A stretch of 31,432 bases of DNA from a virus. The translations under genes and the position numbers were made by a program. This document shows positions 1 through 5,082 of the stretch, piece by piece. Each line of letters starts with the position of its first letter. Positions within the stretch are counted from its first letter, which is position 1. The stretch spans positions 1 through 31,432 of the IMG/VR virus record IMGVR_UViG_3300008267_000468, one strand, 5' to 3'. The notes beneath the pieces were generated by a model. That model did no database searches. It was not told where the DNA came from and saw nothing but the letters and a program-made list of their open reading frames with translations.

Positions 1-42
1 GGCCACACCACACAATACCTAAATACGTATATACGATTCATT

Positions 43-237
43 ATGACAGATATAAACGAAATAACAAACGGACTAATAACAATGGATCATGATTACTATG
101 ATCGATTAGACGGAGATGAACGTGTCCAAGTGTTAGAAAGTATTATGCTATGGGCTAAATGGGAAATGAATAGTCAGCAACGATGGAACGAACAGGCAGA
201 CGCATTATTTAACCGAGAACTAGGAATAAATCAGTAA
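43..237 (+). CDS. hypothetical small acidic protein, 64 aa
   Basis: I do not recognise this protein. It is 64 residues, acidic and probably helical, with no signal peptide, membrane segment or metal-binding motif. The ATG is the first in frame and follows an AT-rich leader containing TATATACG (28-35), which looks like a weak version of the promoter boxes downstream, although no GGCA element lies 12 nt before it. Its stop is three bases before the next ATG, so the first three genes of the window probably form one short operon ending at the hairpin at 885-906. It is probably an accessory early phage gene. Confidence 0.6.
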   Translation: MTDINEITNGLITMDHDYYDRLDGDERVQVLESIMLWAKWEMNSQQRWNEQADALFNRELGINQ

Positions 238-240
238 TAG

Positions 241-588
241 ATGATAAAAGAAATTGAATTGAAATTAATAGACGATAAGGGTAACTACTCAATTGCACAT
301 ATCGATTATAAGGGATTCGTTGATATGTTTATGGAACACCAAATCGATATGGTACATGATTCACTACAAGCAATGGTGGATGACTATAGTGTAAATGGTA
401 AAATGGAAATCGACATCAAGAAGTACCCATGTGTAAACCATGATGCGGCTAGTTGGGACGAGGAAGAAATAAACAAACGAATGGACATAATAGGACAGAA
501 CGGAAACGAAGGAATACATTATGTGACGAACGAGGAGGCAGACGAGGATGCGATGGGGAAACATACACAATCCAGATCAAATAAATAA
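241..588 (+). CDS. hypothetical protein, 115 aa
   Basis: Unrecognised protein of 115 residues. The first half reads as a mixed alpha/beta fold rich in Asp, Glu and Met; the C-terminal third is highly charged (runs of Glu and Asp followed by a polar Ser/Arg/Asn tail) and is likely flexible. There is no membrane segment or signal peptide. It begins three bases after the previous stop and ends six bases before the next ATG, so it is most likely cotranscribed and perhaps translationally coupled with both neighbours. A minus-strand frame at 364-570 is only a shadow of this gene. Confidence 0.65.
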   Translation: MIKEIELKLIDDKGNYSIAHIDYKGFVDMFMEHQIDMVHDSLQAMVDDYSVNGKMEIDIKKYPCVNHDAASWDEEEINKRMDIIGQNGNEGIHYVTNEEADEDAMGKHTQSRSNK

Positions 589-594
589 CATACG

Positions 595-879
595 ATGGGG
601 GAGAAACGTAAATTCAGATTAATAACAGTAAACAATAATAAGATGGCTGATTATAGTAAACAGTGGTGTGACGAGAACGATCCGAACATGCCTTGGGATT
701 TTGATATGGTGGAGGAATATAGTAAATTGAAACCTGGGTTTATGGTAGCTTATATTTGTGAGGGGTATGGGACGGTAGGAATAGCTAAGGGTCATAACGA
801 CGAGTTTTTGTTAGGCGTGCCTAGTGAGTTGGGCGCTACTTACGATTGGGTACCATACGAGCAAATAGTTAAATCGTAG
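595..879 (+). CDS. hypothetical protein, 94 aa
   Basis: Unrecognised 94-residue protein and last gene of the first small operon. It starts with a short basic stretch, then two Trp-containing segments and a central segment around residues 47-66 with a pattern (KPGFMVAY, then a short strand ending in GTVGIAKG) that loosely recalls the ligand-binding barrel of PUA/EVE-like or ASCH-like domains. That resemblance is only an impression. The ATG at 595 lies six bases after the previous stop. A hairpin with a T tract follows the TAG stop within ten bases, which supports this being the operon end. Confidence 0.6.
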   Translation: MGEKRKFRLITVNNNKMADYSKQWCDENDPNMPWDFDMVEEYSKLKPGFMVAYICEGYGTVGIAKGHNDEFLLGVPSELGATYDWVPYEQIVKS

Positions 880-884
880 ATTAC

Positions 885-906
885 ATGCGTTTTTTAGCGC
901 ATTTTT
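885..906 (+). terminator. rho-independent terminator after the first operon
   Basis: ATGCG at 885-889 pairs with CGCAT at 898-902 around an eight-base T-rich loop, followed by Ts to 906. The stem is short (5 bp), but the position just after the stop at 879 and the T tract fit an intrinsic terminator. Confidence 0.5.
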
Positions 907-1112
907 GTCGCTGATACACCGCCTAAAAGTGCGCTTTTCGTGACGAAAGTTGTGTAGAAGACGCGCTTTTTTTGTCACACATTAGTTAAATTTTTGTAGC
1001 AACATGTACCACTTTTGTCCAACATATATCAACGTTGTTTTGTAATAGCGTAATGTTTTGTTTGGTTACATTATAGTATGTGACGAGTTGGAGATGAGTG
1101 GGTGGTTGTAGT

Positions 1113-1132
1113 GGGGTCTCGCCCCGTTTTTT
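1113..1132 (+). terminator. weak possible terminator
   Basis: GGGG (1113-1116), five-base loop TCTCG, CCCC (1122-1125), one G, then six Ts to 1132. The stem is only four G-C pairs, so the call is tentative. If real, it ends a transcript that starts somewhere inside the gene-free region. Confidence 0.3.
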
Positions 1133-1190
1133 CTGCACGCGCTCCACCCCTTTCTTTATGAACTTTTTGTTCACCACTCAATCACTTTTT

Positions 1191-1220
1191 TGACGCACAC
1201 CTACGCTTTTGTGACGCACA
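1191..1220. repeat. two direct 9-bp repeats TGACGCACA, period 21
   Basis: TGACGCACA at 1191-1199 and again at 1212-1220, each preceded by a run of four or more Ts. A period of 21 bp puts both copies on the same face of the helix, as protein-binding iterons often are. Partial TGACG copies occur at 941 and 1081. Confidence 0.45.
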
Positions 1221-1234
1221 ACTGAATTTGGAGT

Positions 1235-1256
1235 GGGCAAAATGGGGTCGTACCTT
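1235..1256 (+). promoter_or_regulatory. promoter-like element, GGGCA-N11-TACCTT
   Basis: GGGCA at 1235-1239, 11 nt, TACCTT at 1251-1256 followed by CACC. It matches the promoter family described at 1369 but with 11 rather than 12 nt spacing. No gene starts within the next 150 bases, so it may drive a short RNA or be a decayed copy. Confidence 0.35.
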
Positions 1257-1299
1257 CACCGCGTCTATGACTTTTTTGTCGTAAAGTAAGTTTGGTTTT

Positions 1300-1320
1300 G
1301 TCAAAGTGGAGTCGTACCTT
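1300..1320 (+). promoter_or_regulatory. second promoter-like element, GTCA-N11-TACCTT
   Basis: GTCA at 1300-1303, 11 nt, TACCTT at 1315-1320. The stretch between GTCA and the box closely repeats the copy at 1240-1256 (both end in GTCGTACCTT), so these two are direct repeats about 64 bp apart. It lies about 90 bases before the ATG at 1411. Confidence 0.35.
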
Positions 1321-1368
1321 TCGACCAATTTCATTTGTTTTTTTTTTTGTTGTGCAACGATTTTTTGT

Positions 1369-1390
1369 GGCAGAGTTTTGTTCGTACATT
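1369..1390 (+). promoter_or_regulatory. promoter, GGCA-N12-TACATT
   Basis: GGCA at 1369-1372, exactly 12 nt, TACATT at 1385-1390 followed by TACG. The ATG of the AT-hook gene is 20 nt after the box. The box resembles the Bacteroidota -7 element (TAnnTTTG); the upstream GGCA is not the host -33 TTG and appears specific to this phage. Same layout as ten other promoters in the window. Confidence 0.7.
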
Positions 1391-1410
1391 TACGTCATAC
1401 AATTAGAAAT

Positions 1411-2067
1411 ATGAAAGTAAAAGAAAATGATTTTATAGTGGGTGGTAGCAAGTTGGGTACATACCTCAGCTACACCGATGTTGAGCCGGAGTTAATGGTT
1501 ATGAAGCCTGGCGATAGGGTTTTACCCGCACCGTTTTTTTACGAGAAGAATTTATGGTTCCATCTGATACGCCAGTACGCACCAGGCGAGAATAGACTTT
1601 TTCCCAACGGCGGTTTTGAGGTACGTGACGGGGGAGGTGGTGTACGCAACTACGATAATGATCAGGTTTGTTTACACCCAGCAATTATTAAGCATAAGAA
1701 AACATTGGATAAAATGTTGCGTCGAGCTGAGAAGGCTCAGGCGGCACGTGAACGTGCTGCGAAGCGCGGATCCAAACCGAAGAAGGAGAAGGTGGAAGGT
1801 GGCCGTAGAGGTCGTCCAGCACTTGATCCAGCGGTGAAGGCAGCCCGCGACGCAGCTAAGGTGGAGCGCTCAACGCGCAGTGGTGGAAAACGTGGTAGAC
1901 CAGCTAGTACTGTTGTACGAGTTGTTTCCGCGGAGAAGAAGCCCGCGGGTAAAAGGGGACGTCCAGCGCTTACTCAAGCGGTGATCACCCAGAGGGCTAC
2001 CCAGAAGGCAGCCACTAGGGTGCGTACTGGAGGTAAACGTGGGCGTCCGAAAAGTAACCGTAGATAG
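1411..2067 (+). CDS. basic DNA-binding protein with four AT-hooks
   Basis: A 218-residue protein. Residues 1-95 form a probable globular domain of unknown family; residues 96-218 are strongly basic and low in complexity. The basic tail carries four AT-hook cores (RGRP) at about residues 133-136, 161-164, 182-185 and 210-213, each preceded by Gly-(Lys/Arg)-Arg or similar. AT-hooks insert into the minor groove of AT-rich DNA, so the protein probably coats, bends or marks phage or host DNA. I chose the ATG at 1411 because it follows a clear promoter; an upstream in-frame ATG at 1306 would run back through the promoter and a poly-T tract. Its composition (more GC, many Ala/Arg/Lys codons) differs from the neighbours. 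Confidence 0.85.
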   Translation: MKVKENDFIVGGSKLGTYLSYTDVEPELMVMKPGDRVLPAPFFYEKNLWFHLIRQYAPGENRLFPNGGFEVRDGGGGVRNYDNDQVCLHPAIIKHKKTLDKMLRRAEKAQAARERAAKRGSKPKKEKVEGGRRGRPALDPAVKAARDAAKVERSTRSGGKRGRPASTVVRVVSAEKKPAGKRGRPALTQAVITQRATQKAATRVRTGGKRGRPKSNRR

Positions 2068-2076
2068 GTTTTGTTC

Positions 2077-2099
2077 GGTCAGGGTTTTTGTTGTATATT
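2077..2099 (+). promoter_or_regulatory. promoter, GGTCA-N12-TATATT
   Basis: GGTCA at 2077-2081, 12 nt, TATATT at 2094-2099 followed by TACG. The ATG at 2127 is 27 nt after the box. A full copy of the promoter family. Confidence 0.7.
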
Positions 2100-2126
2100 T
2101 ACGTTACACAGTTTAAAATAAAAGTT

Positions 2127-2339
2127 ATGAAGATGATAGTAGAGATTTTTACACACACAGATCGCCTTGTTTATTTACAGAAGAACCTAGGCGATAAGAT
2201 AGTTGTTTTGAGTGAACCAGAAGAAGGTGGACAGTTAAAGGTATCCGTTGAGCTAGGTGGTGCTATGGATGTGATGGATGTTTTCCACGCGGGAGTGAGT
2301 TACGGTTTAGATAAAATGAGAGACGCACTTACTAAATAA
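2127..2339 (+). CDS. hypothetical protein, 70 aa
   Basis: Unrecognised small protein of 70 residues, apparently beta strands in the first half (alternating hydrophobics around VEIFTHTDRLVYL) and a helix at the C-terminus. The start is the ATG at 2127, preceded by an A-rich leader; a TTG-initiated extension back to 2088 would overlap the promoter box and is rejected. A second Met two codons later is an alternative start. It stands alone between two promoters, so it is probably its own transcription unit. No function can be assigned. Confidence 0.65.
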   Translation: MKMIVEIFTHTDRLVYLQKNLGDKIVVLSEPEEGGQLKVSVELGGAMDVMDVFHAGVSYGLDKMRDALTK

Positions 2340-2346
2340 GTTGTTT

Positions 2347-2369
2347 GGGCAACGTTTTGTCCAGACATT
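2347..2369 (+). promoter_or_regulatory. promoter, GGGCA-N12-GACATT
   Basis: GGGCA at 2347-2351, 12 nt, GACATT at 2364-2369 followed by TATAAT. The first base of the box departs from consensus, but the spacing is exact. The ATG at 2408 is 38 nt downstream, after a long A/T-only leader. Confidence 0.55.
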
Positions 2370-2407
2370 TATAATATAAAATTAAAAATAAAATAAAAAA
2401 ACAGGTT

Positions 2408-2653
2408 ATGTCAACAGAAAACAAATCAGCACAAAGAGGTCGTCCAGTAGTAGGTACATCAGCTCGTCAAGCACGTTTAGCAGCTAGAGCAGCACGCGCA
2501 GCAGCGGGTGGTTCAATCGGTAGGGGTCGTCCAGCGTCTGGTGATTCAGCACGCCAGAGAAAGTTAGCTGAACGCGCAGCGAAGATCGCAGCGGGTGAGG
2601 TGATCAAGCGTGGAGCACCGAAGAAGGTGAAGCCAGAAACGGCACAAGCATAA
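2408..2653 (+). CDS. small basic AT-hook repeat protein
   Basis: An 81-residue, strongly basic, Ala-rich protein built of a tandem repeat of about 29 residues: unit 1 at residues 10-38, unit 2 at 39-67, and the start of a third at 68. Each unit opens with an AT-hook core (RGRP in the first two, RGAP in the third), followed by a predicted amphipathic helix rich in Ala, Arg and Lys. This looks like a small minor-groove or nucleoid-type DNA-binding protein, similar in plan to the tail of the product of 1411-2067. The ATG follows a promoter of the common family. No other domain is visible. The function (phage DNA packaging or silencing, or host takeover) is inference. Confidence 0.8.
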   Translation: MSTENKSAQRGRPVVGTSARQARLAARAARAAAGGSIGRGRPASGDSARQRKLAERAAKIAAGEVIKRGAPKKVKPETAQA

Positions 2654-2751
2654 TTGTGAACAGTACGGGGTGGAAGTCGAGGAGCATTTATAGCGATCCT
2701 TCCACCACCGTTGTTCATTTTTTTATCACACAACCATTTAAATTAATAATT

Positions 2752-2967
2752 ATGATTAAGTTATTCGGATACACGTTCAATTTGTTACAGTGGGTTACGG
2801 TTTTTTTGTTCGGCACCAGAGTCGAGGGGGAAGTGATCAACCTGGAGTACGGTGTGAAGCAACCAACGCGCACAGTGGAGCCCCAGACGCAACCAGACCA
2901 GTTCAGCTGGATGAGTGAGTTGAGGGTGAGTTCACTCCATGGGGTGAATCAAAGAGTATATTATTAA
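2752..2967 (+). CDS. hypothetical protein with hydrophobic N-terminus, 71 aa
   Basis: Unrecognised 71-residue protein. Residues about 3-20 form a hydrophobic stretch with two Trp/Phe clusters, which could be one short membrane segment; the rest is polar with a Gln/Pro/Thr-rich middle. I chose the ATG at 2752 after an A/T-rich leader. A GTG-initiated extension to 2656 would begin right after the previous stop and run through the spacer, and is unlikely. No clear copy of the promoter family lies in the 98-bp gap upstream, so it may be read through from the AT-hook gene. Confidence 0.5.
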   Translation: MIKLFGYTFNLLQWVTVFLFGTRVEGEVINLEYGVKQPTRTVEPQTQPDQFSWMSELRVSSLHGVNQRVYY

Positions 2968-2979
2968 AATAAATTTGGA

Positions 2980-3003
2980 GGTCAGAGTACTTTTTCGTAT
3001 ATT
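2980..3003 (+). promoter_or_regulatory. promoter, GGTCA-N13-TATATT
   Basis: GGTCA at 2980-2984, 13 nt (one more than usual), TATATT at 2998-3003. The ATG at 3044 is 40 nt after the box, following an A/T-only leader. Confidence 0.6.
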
Positions 3004-3043
3004 GACCCTATAAATAATTAAATAAACATTTAAATTTTAAGTT

Positions 3044-3286
3044 ATGAGCTTACCATTTTTTACAGTACGAAAGACAGAAGAAAATCAGATACACGTTGAA
3101 TGTGAAGGATCAGGAGGTGAATTGATGAATTTATTCGCAAACGTGATGAACGATAATAATGATATTAAGGAAGTGATCGTGATGGCTTTGATGGCTCTGG
3201 AGATGAGAGCTGATGAGGAAGAAGGACCAAGCGATGAGGCGATCGCAGCTGCATTGAGTGAGAATCCACCAGTAGCTGAAGCATAA
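3044..3286 (+). CDS. hypothetical acidic protein, 80 aa
   Basis: Unrecognised 80-residue acidic protein: a beta-like N-terminal segment (residues 4-20), a Met/Leu-rich helix around 26-52, then a Glu-rich tail ending in Ala/Pro. The general plan, strands followed by one helix, is similar to the 70-residue product of 2127-2339, but I see no convincing residue-level match. It is monocistronic behind its own promoter. Small acidic phage proteins often bind host enzymes or mimic DNA, but nothing here proves that. Confidence 0.65.
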   Translation: MSLPFFTVRKTEENQIHVECEGSGGELMNLFANVMNDNNDIKEVIVMALMALEMRADEEEGPSDEAIAAALSENPPVAEA

Positions 3287-3294
3287 ATAATTAC

Positions 3295-3465
3295 GGGTGA
3301 TCCATTACACCCAAAGAAGGTTCATACTTTTAATTTTTAATGGTTAGATTGAGCTGGGTTTCTACCCGGCTCTTTCGCTGTCTGGGTCACGCGTTCACCA
3401 GACAAACGTCCACTGGTTCCCGGATCGTTGAGGGGATTACGGTATCTTCTGCTCACGGGACCCTC
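3295..3465 (+). ncRNA. candidate structured RNA, GC-rich, four hairpins
   Basis: This spacer is much richer in G+C than the genes around it and can fold into successive hairpins. SL1: GGGTG 3295-3299 with CACCC 3308-3312. SL2: 9-bp stem 3351-3359 with 3364-3372, one G-T wobble, four-base loop. SL3: 7-bp stem TGTCTGG 3379-3385 with CCAGACA 3398-3404. SL4: 3415-3422 with 3456-3462, one bulge, competing with GAGGG 3430-3434 and CCCTC 3461-3465. It is not a tRNA (no T-arm consensus or acceptor pairing). A 45-codon open frame runs across it, so it may instead be coding. Confidence 0.3.
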
Positions 3466-3477
3466 ACCACCCACTAA
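3340..3477 (+). CDS. possible small protein, 45 aa, doubtful
   Basis: An ATG at 3340 opens 45 codons to a TAA at 3475-3477, inside the GC-rich spacer. The product would be basic at the N-terminus (several Arg) with a Thr/Ser/His-rich end and no recognisable motif. TACTTT at 3325-3330 lies nine bases before the ATG, but no GGCA element is spaced correctly. The frame is open partly because the region is GC-rich, and strong hairpins overlap it, so coding and structured RNA are competing readings. Confidence 0.25.
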   Translation: MVRLSWVSTRLFRCLGHAFTRQTSTGSRIVEGITVSSAHGTLTTH

Positions 3478-3489
3478 ATACAATTGGTT

Positions 3490-3512
3490 AGTCACAATTA
3501 ATCGTGTATATT
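3490..3512 (+). promoter_or_regulatory. promoter, AGTCA-N12-TATATT
   Basis: AGTCA at 3490-3494, 12 nt, TATATT at 3507-3512 followed by CACG. The ATG at 3534 is 21 nt downstream. Confidence 0.65.
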
Positions 3513-3533
3513 CACGTTATAAAATTTATTATT

Positions 3534-3689
3534 ATGTATAGTTTAAAATGCGATTATTACGGAGCTGAATTTACCTGTCTAGGGGATCTAATAGCTCACA
3601 TTATGATATCTGGGATGGATCCAGATCACGAGATTACCAGAGACGGTAAATCGATAGGTGAACGAGCGATCGATTATATTTCATTCTAG
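3534..3689 (+). CDS. hypothetical protein, 51 aa
   Basis: Unrecognised 51-residue protein with two Cys (residues 6 and 15) near the N-terminus, a hydrophobic helix around 17-27 and an acidic/polar second half. The ATG at 3534 is chosen because the promoter box ends 21 bases before it; a GTG-initiated extension to 3504 would overlap that box. It sits between two promoters of the common family and is probably transcribed alone. Confidence 0.6.
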   Translation: MYSLKCDYYGAEFTCLGDLIAHIMISGMDPDHEITRDGKSIGERAIDYISF

Positions 3690-3696
3690 TGTGGTG

Positions 3697-3719
3697 GGGC
3701 AGAACATGGATCGTATCTT
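3697..3719 (+). promoter_or_regulatory. promoter, GGGCA-N12-TATCTT
   Basis: GGGGCA ends at 3701, 12 nt, TATCTT at 3714-3719 followed by CACGG. The ATG at 3742 is 22 nt downstream. Confidence 0.7.
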
Positions 3720-3741
3720 CACGGTGTTAAAAAATTAAAGT

Positions 3742-4035
3742 ATGAATAAGAAAGAAATCAAAAACGCCATCACAAGGGAAGTGTGTGCGTTCGTTACTAA
3801 CCTAGGATACATCATTGAAGATGATGGGTTCCACGGTTCAATCACGTTCCAGAGACCAGGAACCACGTGTGACGATTCAATTGAGTGGAACCGTAGCTAT
3901 CAAGAGGCGGTGACGTTCAACTGGGCTAGTGACCAGACGAAGGCTGATTGTGATAAGATCGATGCACACATGAAACCGATAATTGAACATTATAACGCTC
4001 AGTACGTAGACAAACGTAAGAAAATAGCTGCATAA
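3742..4035 (+). CDS. hypothetical protein, 97 aa
   Basis: Unrecognised 97-residue protein. It begins with a charged helix, followed by a segment with His, Trp and Cys residues (about 34-62) and a C-terminal charged helix ending in Lys/Arg. Three Cys (14, 43, 70) are not arranged as a metal site. No membrane segment or signal peptide. The gene stands alone behind a well-matched promoter and is followed by another about ten bases after its stop, as is usual in this early cluster. Confidence 0.65.
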   Translation: MNKKEIKNAITREVCAFVTNLGYIIEDDGFHGSITFQRPGTTCDDSIEWNRSYQEAVTFNWASDQTKADCDKIDAHMKPIIEHYNAQYVDKRKKIAA

Positions 4036-4040
4036 TAAAC

Positions 4041-4073
4041 GGGGTGGGGCATAGCCCCACTCGTATATTCACA
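4041..4073 (+). promoter_or_regulatory. promoter inside an inverted repeat, GGGCA-N12-TATATT
   Basis: GGGGCA at 4046-4051, 12 nt, TATATT at 4064-4069; the ATG at 4094 is 24 nt after the box. The upstream element is half of a perfect hairpin: GGGGC (4046-4050), three bases, GCCCC (4054-4058). The 33 bases 4041-4073 recur with only three mismatches at 4830-4862. Confidence 0.75.
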
Positions 4074-4093
4074 TCATAATAAAATTAAAACGT

Positions 4094-4318
4094 ATGGAAA
4101 AGTATCAATTAGACAATGAACATTATATGTTCGGTGGTAAAGGTGATGTATGGAGCAATACAGCTCACATCGCTAAATCAGGTGAATACACTACGATGTG
4201 TGGACGTCCGATGTTATCTAGTAACTGGGTAGCGTTAGAGGGTGTGGAGCACATTGGATGCCCTAAATGTGTAGCTAAGTATCAGCAGTTAGAAGCAGAT
4301 AAATGTGTCATGGCATAG
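4094..4318 (+). CDS. small putative zinc-binding protein, 74 aa
   Basis: A 74-residue protein with a possible metal site: His25, Cys36 (in MCGRP) and Cys56/Cys59 (CPKC). The CPxC knuckle near the C-terminus and a CG turn about 20 residues before it are the pattern of small treble-clef or zinc-ribbon folds, with His25 as a possible fourth ligand. The ligand assignment is inference and no named family is claimed. The stop codon overlaps the -33-like element of the next promoter (GGCA at 4312-4315). Confidence 0.65.
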   Translation: MEKYQLDNEHYMFGGKGDVWSNTAHIAKSGEYTTMCGRPMLSSNWVALEGVEHIGCPKCVAKYQQLEADKCVMA

Positions 4319-4333
4319 CCATGATTATATATT
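4312..4333 (+). promoter_or_regulatory. promoter overlapping the previous stop, GGCA-N12-TATATT
   Basis: GGCA at 4312-4315 overlaps the end of the upstream gene; 12 nt; TATATT at 4328-4333 followed by CACG; the ATG at 4354 is 20 nt downstream. GGCA lies within an inverted repeat, ATGGC (4310-4314) with GCCAT (4318-4322). Confidence 0.7.
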
Positions 4334-4353
4334 CACGTCATAATAATAATGAT

Positions 4354-4584
4354 ATGAAACAAATAACAACACAACCAGTAGTAACATTTCAAGTAGGCGA
4401 TCGCGTTCAATTCAATAGATCAATCAACGAACGAGGTATGAGTACGTATTTAAATACTGAATACGGTATCATAACTAAAATGAATAAGGTAACAGCGATA
4501 GTGAAAACACAAACCGCAGCATGGAAAATGAACATTGATGAGCTAAAGCAATATGTTGATCCATTTAGCGGTTGGGCTGAGTAA
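4354..4584 (+). CDS. small protein with SH3/KOW-like pattern, 76 aa
   Basis: A 76-residue protein. Residues about 10-60 read as a small beta barrel: a VGDRVQF start, a central turn, GIITKMN, then AIVKTQTAAWKM, which is the pattern of SH3-like or KOW-like barrels that bind RNA or protein. This is a pattern reading and not a family match. The ATG at 4354 follows a promoter by 20 bases; an in-frame ATG at 4303 lies inside the previous gene and before the promoter and is rejected. Confidence 0.6.
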   Translation: MKQITTQPVVTFQVGDRVQFNRSINERGMSTYLNTEYGIITKMNKVTAIVKTQTAAWKMNIDELKQYVDPFSGWAE

Positions 4585-4596
4585 TAATCATATATT
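4574..4596 (+). promoter_or_regulatory. promoter, GGGCT-N12-TATATT
   Basis: GGGCT at 4574-4578 lies inside the end of the upstream gene; 12 nt; TATATT at 4591-4596 followed by CACGG; the ATG at 4619 is 22 nt downstream. The last base of the upstream element differs from the usual A. Confidence 0.6.
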
Positions 4597-4618
4597 CACG
4601 GTACACAAATAATAAAAC

Positions 4619-4825
4619 ATGAGCAAATTAACATTTACAGACGGTGAAACATTCGATTTAAGTGGTCCATTACGTTTAGAAGAACGAGCTGATGGATGGT
4701 ATGTGTTAGGGGAAAACAGAATGATGGCTGTGAACGATGTAAACGAAGGTAATAAATACATTGAACACACTAATTACCAACTTGAACTTATGAGACAATC
4801 AGATAATTATAGCTTTATTAAATAA
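4619..4825 (+). CDS. hypothetical protein, 68 aa
   Basis: Unrecognised 68-residue protein with a likely beta-rich first half (KLTFTDGETFDL, then an ADGWYVLG turn) and a polar, Asn-rich second half. No Cys, no membrane segment, no signal peptide. It is expressed from its own promoter of the common family and is followed by another promoter five bases after the stop. A minus-strand frame at 4588-4770 is a shadow. Confidence 0.65.
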   Translation: MSKLTFTDGETFDLSGPLRLEERADGWYVLGENRMMAVNDVNEGNKYIEHTNYQLELMRQSDNYSFIK

Positions 4826-4829
4826 TAAT

Positions 4830-4862
4830 GGGGTGGGGCAGAGCCCCGCTCGTATATTCACG
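4830..4862 (+). promoter_or_regulatory. promoter inside an inverted repeat, second copy
   Basis: GGGGCA at 4835-4840, 12 nt, TATATT at 4853-4858; the ATG at 4880 is 21 nt after the box. GGGGC (4835-4839) pairs with GCCCC (4843-4847). This is a near-identical copy of 4041-4073. Confidence 0.75.
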
Positions 4863-4879
4863 ATATAAAATTAAAACAT

Positions 4880-5035
4880 ATGAACGTAAACGAATTAAAA
4901 GAACAACTACAACAGGACTTATTAAGTCTATTAGAGGGAATGGGTATTGAAGATACATTATCACCTAGTGATTATGAAAATCTTAAAAACGAAGTGTGTG
5001 ATATTGTAATTACTAATGTTAATAAATTAAATTAG
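4880..5035 (+). CDS. hypothetical helical protein, 51 aa
   Basis: Unrecognised 51-residue protein, almost entirely helical by composition (Leu/Glu/Gln/Asn-rich). The first six residues (MNVNEL) and the leader before the ATG are nearly identical to those of the next gene at 5083, so the two share a duplicated 5' end while the rest of the proteins differ. Start and stop are clear: ATG 21 bases after a promoter box, TAG at 5033-5035. Confidence 0.6.
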   Translation: MNVNELKEQLQQDLLSLLEGMGIEDTLSPSDYENLKNEVCDIVITNVNKLN

Positions 5036-5038
5036 ATA

Positions 5039-5061
5039 GGGCAAAACACAACACATATATT
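5039..5061 (+). promoter_or_regulatory. promoter, GGGCA-N12-TATATT
   Basis: GGGCA at 5039-5043, 12 nt, TATATT at 5056-5061 followed by CACGG; the ATG at 5083 is 21 nt downstream. Confidence 0.7.
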
Positions 5062-5082
5062 CACGGTATAAAATTAAACAAT

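Larger units (their letters stand above)
907..1366. other. gene-free T-rich region with TGACG repeats and two promoter-like copies
   Basis: About 460 bases with no credible gene: plus-strand ATGs open frames of only about 5-16 codons, and the two longer minus-strand frames read as low-complexity shadows. The region is very T-rich on the plus strand and contains repeated TGACG elements (941, 1081, and the 9-mer TGACGCACA at 1191-1199 and 1212-1220, period 21). There are several TTTTTGTCG/TTTTGTCA-like stretches, a weak hairpin with T tract at 1113-1132, a T tract near 1338-1349, and two promoter-like copies at 1235-1256 and 1300-1320. It could be an origin, a leader for small RNAs, or a recombination joint; the sequence alone does not decide. 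Confidence 0.5.

Noticed and set aside
986-1389. Two minus-strand open frames (986-1177 and 1201-1389)
   Set aside because: Low-complexity products rich in Lys/Thr caused by T-rich plus-strand DNA; no promoter on the minus strand and no protein-like pattern.
1306-1410. Upstream start at 1306 for the AT-hook gene
   Set aside because: It would translate a poly-T tract and the promoter as Phe/Cys-rich sequence; the ATG at 1411 fits the promoter spacing.
3340-3470. tRNA gene in the GC-rich spacer
   Set aside because: Hairpins are present, but there is no acceptor stem, no T-arm consensus and no CCA-compatible end.
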